The translations under genes were made by a program, and so were the position numbers. The notes below the pieces were generated by a model. It searched no databases. It had not been told where the DNA came from and was given only the letters and a program-made list of their open reading frames with translations. Shown here piece after piece: positions 1 to 7,494 of a stretch of DNA of 13,323 nt. Numbering within the stretch: position 1 is the first letter of the stretch; every line of letters begins with the position of its first letter. The stretch lies in contig JACSSB010000188.1 in assembly GCA_014879435.1 (NCBI GenBank), forward strand, positions 1-13,323. The letters run 5' to 3'. The stretch comes from Phycisphaerales bacterium. Lineage in GTDB: Bacteria; Pseudomonadota; Gammaproteobacteria; Competibacterales; Competibacteraceae.

Positions 1-71
1 TGGAGTGGGTTCCACTGATGCGGCGGGATCGGTCGGTTGTGGAGTGGGTTCCACTGATGCGGCGGGATCGG
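1..71 (-). repeat. 39-bp tandem duplication inside the yfgM tail
   Basis: The 32 bases at 1-32 recur identically at 40-71, giving a period of 39 bp (13 codons). In the yfgM frame both copies encode DPAASVEPTP. The period is a multiple of three, so the frame is kept. The array may continue past the left edge. Confidence 0.9.
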
Positions 72-783
72 CTACGACTGGAGCTGGTTTGCTTTCGGCG
101 GTGGCTGGAGATTTTGGTTCAGCGGCAGGCAGTCCGGCTGGAGCGGTGACCACCGATTCGGCAGTCGGTGGAGCCAGATTGTCGAGTTTGAGTTGTAATA
201 GGGGGTTGTTCCCCCCTCCCGCTGCCAGTGCTGCGGTATAGGCACTCTGGGCCTGATTGCGATCATTGGCCGCCAGATACAGATCGCCTCGCAGTTCGTC
301 GCGTTCGGCTAACAAGCTGGTGGTGGTGATGTGCTCAAGTGCCTTTTTCGCTTCCTCGGCCTGTCCGGTGGAAGAGAGAATCCGCGCCAATCGCAGCCGA
401 GCAATATCCTGGATTTCGTCAATCTTAGCGTTGCCGATCACCCATTCCAGTTGCTGACTTGCAGCGCTGGTATCGCCACGATCCATCGCCAACCGGGCTA
501 GGCGCAGCGCGACCAGTACCGCATAGGAAGAATTGGGAAAGTCGGTCAGAAATGCTTGTCCCTGCTGTCGGGCTTGCTCGATATCCGATTTATCCGCCAC
601 TTCGATAAACGTTTGGTATTTCTGCGAGGCGGCTTCTTCTTGGGTGATGCGATGAGAGTTCCAATATTGCCAGCCAAAAATGACGATCAAACCAAGGACA
701 AGGCCGCCGATAATGCTGGCGCCGTTTTCCTTCCACCATTTTTTGAGATCCTCGACGCGTTCGTCGTCGGTATATTGATCCAT
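1..783 (-). CDS. yfgM: YfgM-like ancillary SecYEG translocon subunit (partial, C-terminus off the left edge)
   Basis: 261 codons read from ATG at 783 with no stop before the window edge. A charged N-terminus (MDQYTDDERVEDLKKWWKEN) is followed by one membrane segment at about residues 22-40 (ASIIGGLVLGLIVIFGWQYW). A periplasmic TPR-like helical region runs to about residue 200, then an Ala/Pro/Thr/Glu-rich tail. This is the YfgM layout: a single-span inner-membrane protein with periplasmic TPRs that associates with SecYEG and periplasmic chaperones. E. coli YfgM is about 206 residues, so the tail here is an extension of at least 55 residues, and it ends in a 13-residue duplication. An AGAGGA ribosome site lies about 9 nt before the ATG. 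The gene follows hisS by 32 bp, as in the conserved hisS-yfgM-bamB-der order, so bamB is expected beyond the edge. The family call is confident; the tail's role is unknown. Confidence 0.9.
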   Translation of the reverse strand, partial: MDQYTDDERVEDLKKWWKENGASIIGGLVLGLIVIFGWQYWNSHRITQEEAASQKYQTFIEVADKSDIEQARQQGQAFLTDFPNSSYAVLVALRLARLAMDRGDTSAASQQLEWVIGNAKIDEIQDIARLRLARILSSTGQAEEAKKALEHITTTSLLAERDELRGDLYLAANDRNQAQSAYTAALAAGGGNNPLLQLKLDNLAPPTAESVVTAPAGLPAAEPKSPATAESKPAPVVADPAASVEPTPQPTDPAASVEPTP

Positions 784-815
784 TGAAGTATTTCCTCTGG
801 CATCCCGTTGCGTAT

Positions 816-2099
816 TTAGGGGGTTTCTTCTAGCACCGCACGTAGATAGGCGGGTACCTGATCCTGAAGCAGGGTACGCTGTTCGCCTTGAGGCTCGCGC
901 AGTGGCTTAATAGCGACAGTACCGGTAGCGACTTCATCTTCGCCCAGAATCAGCGCGAAGTGGGCACCGCTCTGATCGGCACGACGGAACTGTGCCTTGA
1001 AACCACCACCACCGCAGTGCATGCGTAGCCGTAATGTTGGTAACTGGTTGCGCAGTTGCTCGGCCAACACCAATCCGTAGCGCTGGGCAGTGTCACCCAC
1101 CGCGATTAAATAGAGGTGTGGGGTCGGATCGACTCCAGCGTAACCCACAGCGGCTAGCATGGCGATCAGTCGCTCCAGGCCCATGGCAAAACCTACTCCT
1201 GGCACCGACTGGCCACCCAACTCTTCGACCAAGCCATCGTAGCGCCCGCCAGCACAAACGGTGCCTTGGGCGCCCAGGGTATCGGTGACCCACTCAAAGA
1301 CCGTCTTGCAGTAATAATCCAGGCCACGGACCAGTCGCGGATTGATGACGTAGGCGATGCCAGCACTATCCAGCAACTCCTTGAGCGTTTCGAAATGAGC
1401 GTACGATTCGGGATCGAGATGATCCAGCAGCGATGGCGCCTCGGCGATCAAGGTCTGCAGTGCTGGATTCTTGCTATCGAGAATCCGCAGCGGATTGGTA
1501 TGCAGTCGTCGTTGACTATCCTCGTCCAACTCGTCGTGCCGCTGGTTGAGATAATGCACCAGGCGCTCACGATAGGCCGCGCGTGCGGTACTGGAACCCA
1601 GCGAGTTGAGCTGCAAGCTCACTTCGTTCAAACCGAGCCGTTGCCACAGCCGCGCCGACAAGCAGATCAATTCGGCGTCGATATCGGGACTCTCGATGCC
1701 ATAAGCTTCGGCACCGATTTGGTGGAATTGGCGATAACGGCCCTTCTGCGGTTTTTCGTAACGGAACATCGGGCCGGCATACCACAGACGCTGGGTCTGA
1801 TGGTACAGCAGACCGTGCTCAACGCAGGCGCGCACACACCCAGCGGTGCCTTCCGGGCGAAGGGTCAGATTTTCGCCGTTGCGGTCGTCGAAGGTATACA
1901 TCTCCTTTTCGACGATATCGGTGACTTCACCGATCGAACGGGCGAACAGTTCGGTTTTTTCCAGGAGCGGCAGACGGATTTCCTGGTAGCCATAGGTGGC
2001 GAGCACCTCGCGCACGCACGATTCAAGACCCTGCCAAAGCGGTGATTCGGCGGGCAGGATATCGTTCATGCCACGGATGGCTTGAAACTGTTTGGCCAT
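816..2099 (-). CDS. hisS: Histidine--tRNA ligase (class II)
   Basis: A 427-residue protein, against 424 in E. coli, that charges tRNA-His in the cytoplasm using ATP. Class II motif 2 lies around residues 108-134 (AGPMFRYEKPQKGRYRQF). The histidine-specific signatures LVRGLDYY (about 256-263, with the catalytic Arg259) and GGRYDGL (284-290) are present. Motif 3 is GVGFAMGLERL (301-311). The anticodon-binding domain fills about 328-427. It ends in TAA and starts at ATG 2099, with MAKQFQAIRGMNDILP matching the family N-terminus. No clear Shine-Dalgarno sequence precedes the start. The gene sits 63 bp after rodZ and 32 bp before yfgM, so it is probably co-transcribed with both. In most gammaproteobacteria ispG lies between rodZ and hisS, but here it does not. 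Confidence 0.98.
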   Translation of the reverse strand: MAKQFQAIRGMNDILPAESPLWQGLESCVREVLATYGYQEIRLPLLEKTELFARSIGEVTDIVEKEMYTFDDRNGENLTLRPEGTAGCVRACVEHGLLYHQTQRLWYAGPMFRYEKPQKGRYRQFHQIGAEAYGIESPDIDAELICLSARLWQRLGLNEVSLQLNSLGSSTARAAYRERLVHYLNQRHDELDEDSQRRLHTNPLRILDSKNPALQTLIAEAPSLLDHLDPESYAHFETLKELLDSAGIAYVINPRLVRGLDYYCKTVFEWVTDTLGAQGTVCAGGRYDGLVEELGGQSVPGVGFAMGLERLIAMLAAVGYAGVDPTPHLYLIAVGDTAQRYGLVLAEQLRNQLPTLRLRMHCGGGGFKAQFRRADQSGAHFALILGEDEVATGTVAIKPLREPQGEQRTLLQDQVPAYLRAVLEETP

Positions 2100-2162
2100 G
2101 AGATTTCGTTTCGAGTATCGGTTTGAGATTGAGAAAGGCGAGCTTGGAAAGTGCGAGCCGGT

Positions 2163-3263
2163 TTAGGGTTGAGGATTGGCCAGATTAAAGCGGCTGACCG
2201 TACCGCGCCGGGGAACATAAATAGCTTTATCGACCGGCTGACCATTGAGACTCAGGCGGGCAGCAGGTGCGTTGCCCAAGGTGATCGTGAACGGCGCCTT
2301 TCCCGATAGAGTTTTAGTGGAATCGGCGCGCATCAAGCTACCGATCAGAACCTTGCCTTGCGCATCTTTGACTTCTACCCAGCAGTCGCCGCTGAACTCC
2401 AACAATAAACTGGTATTCCCGTCGTCTACGGCCGGGCGGTCGCTACTCGCTTCGATGGTTGAATTCTCGGTGGGCGCGGCGGTGGCGGTTTGCACACCCG
2501 GCAGCGAGGGTATCGGTGTGCGTTCCTCTGGAGCGGGAGATACCGGCGTCGGTACAGAGACTACTGGCGTAGGCGTAGGGGTAGGCGTAGCCACCGGAAC
2601 CGGCGGGGCGACAATGGGGGTCGGCGCGGTGGAAGATTCCGATTGGATTACTCGCGGTGGCGTATCCGTCGGCGATTCGGTTGCCGGTACGGATGAGGTT
2701 TCCGTCGCTATGATAGCGGACTGGAACGGGTAGCTCGTTTGCGTACTGGCGGTGGGAGCGGAAACAGGAGCAGAGGCGATTGGTGGGGCATTGCTGGAGT
2801 CAGTGCCCGGCCATAATGCGAGTAGCCGACTGGGGTCCAACTTATCCAAATTTTGAATAGCAGCCCAGCCAATGGAGATGATTCCCAAGAGAATAATCCA
2901 ACCCAGTATGCTGTCACGAGACCGGGCCTGCCGACTGGAATGCTCTATTTTCAGCGGTGGCGGATCTTGACTGATCCTGGATTGTTGTCGGTAGCGCTCC
3001 ATCACCACCTGTTCCGGCAGGTTCAACAGTCGTGCATAACGGCTGAGATAGCCACGAACGAAGACCGGTGCGCCCAGTCGATCAAAATCGTCGGTTTCGA
3101 GGGCTTGGATGATTGTTGGATTCAAACCGAGATGATGGGCGACTTCGCGCTGTTCAGCGCCATAGCCGGTACGAGACTGGGCAAGCCAACTGCCCAGCGA
3201 TTCATGGTTTACTCCAATGGCCTCAGGCCCAGGAGTGAAATCGGAGATCATTTCGTTGGACAT
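2163..3263 (-). CDS. rodZ: RodZ cytoskeletal protein (HTH, one membrane span, periplasmic DUF4115-type domain)
   Basis: A 366-residue bitopic membrane protein that links MreB filaments to the wall-elongation machinery and helps keep rod shape. The cytoplasmic helix-turn-helix domain covers about residues 20-90 (LGSWLAQSRTGYGAEQREVA, then the conserved APVFVRGYLSRYARLL). A basic stretch precedes the membrane span at about 118-138 (SILGWIILLGIISIGWAAIQ). A long Pro/Thr/Ser/Ala-rich periplasmic linker runs from about 155 to 275. The C-terminal beta domain follows (LLLEFSGDCWVEVKDAQGK to the end). The ATG at 3263 lies only 2 nt past the pilW stop, which suggests translational coupling, since no strong ribosome site is visible. 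Met5 is an alternative start. The linker contains a hexanucleotide repeat encoding Thr-Pro pairs. Confidence 0.95.
   Translation of the reverse strand: MSNEMISDFTPGPEAIGVNHESLGSWLAQSRTGYGAEQREVAHHLGLNPTIIQALETDDFDRLGAPVFVRGYLSRYARLLNLPEQVVMERYRQQSRISQDPPPLKIEHSSRQARSRDSILGWIILLGIISIGWAAIQNLDKLDPSRLLALWPGTDSSNAPPIASAPVSAPTASTQTSYPFQSAIIATETSSVPATESPTDTPPRVIQSESSTAPTPIVAPPVPVATPTPTPTPVVSVPTPVSPAPEERTPIPSLPGVQTATAAPTENSTIEASSDRPAVDDGNTSLLLEFSGDCWVEVKDAQGKVLIGSLMRADSTKTLSGKAPFTITLGNAPAARLSLNGQPVDKAIYVPRRGTVSRFNLANPQP
2566..2589 (-). repeat. Hexanucleotide repeat (ggcgta) x4 in the rodZ linker
   Basis: Four tandem hexamers on the plus strand: ggcgta, ggcgta, ggggta, ggcgta. On the coding strand they give alternating Thr-Pro in the periplasmic linker. 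A multiple-of-three unit means copy-number change alters linker length without a frameshift. Confidence 0.8.
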
Positions 3264-3265
3264 AC

Positions 3266-4027
3266 TTATTCCGACTTATTCAGGCGGCGAGCTTCTTCAG
3301 AATTCGGGAATCGACCTGAGAGCAGCGCGATATATTGCTGACGCAGATGCGCGTCTCCGTCTCCGGCGGTTTCGATGAGGATACCCAACCACAGGCTTTG
3401 TGGCGTGGCATGGGTTTGCGCATGGTAGCGCTGCAGGAAAGCGCGCCCTTGCAAGAGCTTATTTTGAGTCTGGCTGATTTCGGCCAATTCATACAGGGCA
3501 GTAGCATTGTTGGGATCGCTGTCCAGCGCTTTACGCAGCCAGATTTCGGCTTGTGCCAGATCGCCGCGTGTATGGGTACAAACGCCCAAGCCCGCGTAAG
3601 CTTCCGCAGCGGTGGCACCAGCATTAGCTGGATCGGTGGCGACTTTCTGAAACTCACTCTCGCCCTCGGCAATACGTTCGGGAAAATGCTTACACAGTAG
3701 CCGGGCATAATTCAACTTTGCCAGGGTGTAGTCCGGCTTAATTTCGATCGCTTTCTTAAAATGGGCTTCGGCAGGGGCATACTCACGCATCTCCTCATAC
3801 AGCACGGCGACGGCGTTATGGGCCTCTGGATAGTTATCATCGTACTGAATCGCCTTTAGTAGTTTTTCCGAGGCGACTTCGAAGTGGCCCGATTGCATGT
3901 AGCCAACGCCCAGCTTGAAATTAGCTTCGGCAGCACTGCGCTTGAGTTCCTTCTCTTGGGTATTGGCACAGGCCGCCAGCAGCACCAGGGTCAAAGCAAG
4001 GATAGCGGATTTGACCAGTAGCGGCAT
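3266..4027 (-). CDS. pilW: Type IV pilus biogenesis pilotin lipoprotein PilW/PilF (TPR)
   Basis: A 253-residue lipoprotein. The signal peptide MPLLVKSAILALTLVLLAAC carries a lipobox (LAAC) with the lipidated Cys at residue 20. The mature part is built of tetratricopeptide repeats, for example ANFKLGVGYMQSGHFEVASE, PEAHNAVAVLYEEMREYAPA and AEAYAGLGVCTHTRGDLAQA. Length and position fit PilF/PilW, the outer-membrane pilotin that helps the PilQ secretin assemble. The ORF is open further upstream, to 4114. I chose ATG 4027 because it begins the lipoprotein signal and has an AGGGAG site 7 nt before it (4035-4040). That site overlaps the rlmN stop codon, so coupling with rlmN is likely. It sits between rlmN and rodZ, as pilF does in Pseudomonas. 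No other pilus genes lie in the window. Confidence 0.93.
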   Translation of the reverse strand: MPLLVKSAILALTLVLLAACANTQEKELKRSAAEANFKLGVGYMQSGHFEVASEKLLKAIQYDDNYPEAHNAVAVLYEEMREYAPAEAHFKKAIEIKPDYTLAKLNYARLLCKHFPERIAEGESEFQKVATDPANAGATAAEAYAGLGVCTHTRGDLAQAEIWLRKALDSDPNNATALYELAEISQTQNKLLQGRAFLQRYHAQTHATPQSLWLGILIETAGDGDAHLRQQYIALLSGRFPNSEEARRLNKSE

Positions 4028-4038
4028 GTGGGGACTCC

Positions 4039-5139
<1,101 letters not shown>

Positions 5140-5147
5140 GCAGGGCT

Positions 5148-5152
5148 TCTCC
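5148..5152 (-). promoter_or_regulatory. Ribosome binding site selecting the rlmN GTG start
   Basis: GGAGA on the minus strand, 8 nt before GTG 5139 and a few bases past the ndk stop (5159). It favours the GTG over the in-frame ATG at 5232, which lies inside ndk. Confidence 0.65.
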
Positions 5153-5158
5153 GATCGT

Positions 5159-5590
5159 TTAGCGTGTACGCGGGCACAACCCATCTTTGCCGAAAAAGAA
5201 CGCGATCTCGACTTCGGCGGTTTCTGGCGCATCGGAGCCGTGTACAGCGTTTTGGGTCATGCTCTCAGCATAATCGGCGCGCAGGGTGCCGGGAGCCGCT
5301 TTTTTCGGATCGGTGGCACCCATGATCTCGCGGTTACGAGCAATGGCGCCTTCGCCTTCCAGCACCTGGACCATGATCGGACCCGAGGTCATGTAGGCGA
5401 CCAGATCCGGGTAGAAGGCCCGCTCGCGGTGAATGGCGTAGAATTGCTCAGCCTGCTCACGGCTCAAATGCAGCATCCGCGCTGCGACGATATGCAGGTC
5501 TCGACTCTCAAAGCGGTTGATGATCGTGCCAATCAGATTGCGGGCGACGGCGTCGGGTTTGATGATAGATAAAGTACGTTCAACGGCCAT
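5159..5590 (-). CDS. ndk: Nucleoside diphosphate kinase
   Basis: A 143-residue protein, the usual length, that moves the gamma phosphate between nucleoside triphosphates and diphosphates through a phosphohistidine. The catalytic histidine is in NAVHGSD at residue 117, the same number as in E. coli. Lys11 of the ATP site (SIIKPDAV) and the conserved GATDPKKAAPGTLRADYA loop are present. The ATG at 5590 has TGGAG 8 nt upstream. A longer reading from 5611 exists but lacks family similarity. It is the first gene of the minus-strand block ndk-rlmN-pilW-rodZ-hisS-yfgM, and the 223-bp spacer before it is the likely place for the operon promoter. Confidence 0.98.
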   Translation of the reverse strand: MAVERTLSIIKPDAVARNLIGTIINRFESRDLHIVAARMLHLSREQAEQFYAIHRERAFYPDLVAYMTSGPIMVQVLEGEGAIARNREIMGATDPKKAAPGTLRADYAESMTQNAVHGSDAPETAEVEIAFFFGKDGLCPRTR

Positions 5591-5813
5591 GAAACAGGCT
5601 CCAGAATTCAAAATCGGGTTGGGAAGCAGCGCCGTGCCCGGCGAGGGGAGGGTCGGGCCAAACTCGAAGTTTAACGATTATTTGCGGATGTGGGCAACGC
5701 GCCACCCAGCGCACGTAGTCGGCATTATGGGGTGGTGGTCGCCGTAAATCCAGGTCGATTGACCGATGTCAGGGGTGGAATGTTCCCGACAACACAGCCA
5801 ATCACTAATACGA
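5591..5813. other. Spacer between hisG and ndk
   Basis: A 223-bp stretch with no convincing gene. It must hold the 3' end of the hisG transcript and the promoter for ndk, both read on the minus strand. I see no strong hairpin with a T tract, so no intrinsic terminator can be called after hisG. Confidence 0.6.
5668..5697 (-). promoter_or_regulatory. Weak candidate sigma-70 promoter for ndk
   Basis: On the minus strand TTGCCC (5692-5697) and TAAACT (5668-5673) are separated by 18 bp, about 80 bp before the ndk ATG. Each matches the consensus at four of six positions. Chance occurrence is quite possible. Confidence 0.25.
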
Positions 5814-6692
5814 TCAGACAATTTTTTTCAGTTCATATTCCAAAATACCTCGTGCACCAGCGGCAGTCAGGCGGGGAATCAGATCCCGCACTTGGCCACT
5901 ATCGACCACGGTTTCCAGCGCCAGCCAGTCGTGATCGTACAGATGACTGACCGTCGGTGCGTGCAAGCTGGGCAGGAGTTTGACGAGCTGATCCAGTTGC
6001 ATCGCCGGGACATTCATTTTCAGCGCCACTTTGTTGCGGGCGGCTAATGCAGCACGGGTCAGCAGGGCGATTTGCTCGATCTTGGCCTGTTTCCACGGAT
6101 CGGCCAGTGCGGCGCGATTGGCGATCAAGCGCGTGGTGGTATAGAGCAGATCGCAGACGATACGCAGGCCATGAGCGCGGATGGTGCTGCCGGTCTCGGT
6201 GATTTCCACTGCTGCATCGACCAAACCTTCGACCACTTTGGCCTCCGTCGCGCCCCAGGAGAATTCCACCGTGGCTGCGATACCGCGTTCGGCTAGATAG
6301 CGGCGGGTAAAACCCACCAGTTCCGTGGCAATCCGCTTACCCGCCAGATCCGCCAGTGTGCGAATCGGCGAGTCACTACGCACGATCAATACCCAACGGG
6401 CCGGTTGATCGGAGCTTTTCGAGTAGCTCAACTCGCCGATTTCCACCACATCGGCTTCGGTTTCCATAATCCAATCCAGCCCGGTCAGTCCAGCATCGAG
6501 CGTACCGTTGGCCACATAAGGCGCCATTTCCTGTGAGCGCACCAGTGAACAGCCGATTTCGGGATCGTCGATGGTAGGAAAATAATTGCGGCTGTGCGGA
6601 CTAATGCTCCAGCCAGCTTGGCCAAATAGCGCGATGGTGCTGTTTTCCAAACTGCCCTTGGGAATACCGAGTTTGAGTTGCCGTGTGCTCAT
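5814..6692 (-). CDS. hisG: ATP phosphoribosyltransferase, long form
   Basis: A 292-residue protein catalysing the first step of histidine synthesis: ATP plus PRPP gives phosphoribosyl-ATP. The N-terminus LKLGIPKGSLENSTIALFGQ and the segment GTLDAGLTGLDWI are HisG catalytic-domain signatures. The PRPP-binding loop is EITETGSTIRAHGLRI. The C-terminal part (about 215-292, VALKMNVPAMQLDQLVKLLP onward) fits the PII-like regulatory domain of long-form HisG. This form is feedback-inhibited by histidine and does not need HisZ. The sequence differs clearly from E. coli HisG. To my eye it is closer to the long HisG type seen outside Enterobacteria, though I cannot run the comparison. No other his genes are adjacent. 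An A7 run lies a few codons before the stop. The ATG at 6692 has no good ribosome site. Confidence 0.95.
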   Translation of the reverse strand: MSTRQLKLGIPKGSLENSTIALFGQAGWSISPHSRNYFPTIDDPEIGCSLVRSQEMAPYVANGTLDAGLTGLDWIMETEADVVEIGELSYSKSSDQPARWVLIVRSDSPIRTLADLAGKRIATELVGFTRRYLAERGIAATVEFSWGATEAKVVEGLVDAAVEITETGSTIRAHGLRIVCDLLYTTTRLIANRAALADPWKQAKIEQIALLTRAALAARNKVALKMNVPAMQLDQLVKLLPSLHAPTVSHLYDHDWLALETVVDSGQVRDLIPRLTAAGARGILEYELKKIV

Positions 6693-6745
6693 GAGGTGTT
6701 GAATCGGAATAGCAAAAGGGGCGCTAGTTTAACCGCCTCTGCACA

Positions 6746-7423
6746 ATGAATAAACTTAAGCGCATGAAATTACATCATGCACATGCTTGGAACCTCGATC
6801 CTACCGCCGCCGCAGCCCTGCAACGCAGCCTGCGAACCTACCTGATTTTGGATGACCAACTCGGCTCGGTACAGCGGGTAGCGGGAGTCGATGTGGGCTT
6901 TGAAGCGGGTGGTAGTGTGACCCGTGCAGCGGTAGCAGTGCTGCGCTATCCCGAATTGGATGTGGTGGAAACCGCCATCGCTCGGCGACCGACCACCTTT
7001 CCCTATCGCCCTGGTCTCTTGTCATTTCGCGAACTGCCCGCCGTGCTGGCGGCGTTGGAACAGTTGCATGTGCTTCCCGATTTACTGCTGTGTGACGGGC
7101 AGGGCATCGCACACCCGCGTCGCTTCGGCATCGCCAGCCATCTGGGTTTGTTGGTGGATATTCCTTCAATCGGTGTCGCCAAGACCCGGTTGTGCGGCCA
7201 ACATGGCGAGGTGCCCAACTCGCGTGGGGCGTGGGCGCCGCTGTGGGTCGCTGATGAAATCATCGGTGCGGTACTTCGTACCCGGATGGATGTCAAAGCG
7301 CTGTACATCTCATCCGGTCACCGGGTCAGCCTGGAAACGGCGGTGGCTTATGTGATGGCTTGCTGTACTCGCTACCGTCTGCCGGAAACCACGCGGCACG
7401 CCCATCGCTTGGCTTCCGGTTAG
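6746..7423 (+). CDS. nfi: Endonuclease V (deoxyinosine 3' endonuclease)
   Basis: A 225-residue DNA repair enzyme (E. coli Nfi is 223) that nicks DNA at the second phosphodiester 3' to deoxyinosine, starting repair of deaminated adenine. The motifs in order are VAGVDVGF with the metal-binding Asp49, FPYRPGLLSFRELP with Tyr87 and Glu96, LLLCDGQGIAHPRRFGIASH with Asp117 and His123, and SIGVAKTRL with Lys146. These correspond to the E. coli active-site set. SSGHRVSLETAV near the C-terminus is also typical. The start is uncertain: ATG 6746 has no ribosome site, and Met7 at 6764 is equally plausible. It is divergent from hisG with a 53-bp gap and converges on the next gene, from which it is separated by a tandem-repeat tract. 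Confidence 0.96.
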   Translation: MNKLKRMKLHHAHAWNLDPTAAAALQRSLRTYLILDDQLGSVQRVAGVDVGFEAGGSVTRAAVAVLRYPELDVVETAIARRPTTFPYRPGLLSFRELPAVLAALEQLHVLPDLLLCDGQGIAHPRRFGIASHLGLLVDIPSIGVAKTRLCGQHGEVPNSRGAWAPLWVADEIIGAVLRTRMDVKALYISSGHRVSLETAVAYVMACCTRYRLPETTRHAHRLASG

Positions 7424-7431
7424 TCGGTCTG

Positions 7432-7488
7432 TCGCTGGAATCGCTGGAATCGTTGAAGTCGTTGAAGTCGTTGAAGTCGTTGAAGTCG
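7432..7488. repeat. 9-bp tandem repeat array between convergent genes
   Basis: Two copies of tcgctggaa (7432-7449) are followed by four identical copies of tcgttgaag (7450-7485) and a partial unit (7486-7488). The two unit types differ at a few positions and share the tcg phase. The array fills most of the 71-bp gap between the stops of nfi (7423) and the minus-strand gene ending at 7495. It contains no inverted repeat that would make it a normal terminator. Confidence 0.92.
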
Positions 7489-7494
7489 CCGGAT

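Noticed and set aside
1..71. Possible CRISPR-like direct repeats
   Set aside because: There are only two copies with a 7-bp gap, in frame inside yfgM.
1266..2045. A 259-codon plus-strand reading frame opposite hisS
   Set aside because: It is wholly antisense to a well-matched histidyl-tRNA synthetase, has no recognisable motifs and is best explained as a codon-bias shadow.
2245..2733. A glycine/valine-rich plus-strand frame (GVGVGVGVATG) resembling a repetitive protein
   Set aside because: It is the antisense reading of the Pro/Thr-rich RodZ linker; the repeats come from the hexamers there.
5140..5232. Longer rlmN with 31 extra N-terminal residues
   Set aside because: The extension overlaps ndk coding sequence and lacks similarity to RlmN; the GTG at 5139 has a proper ribosome site.
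5690..6047. Plus-strand ORFs in the ndk-hisG spacer
   Set aside because: They run into hisG antisense, overlap one another in different frames and lack ribosome sites or recognisable content.
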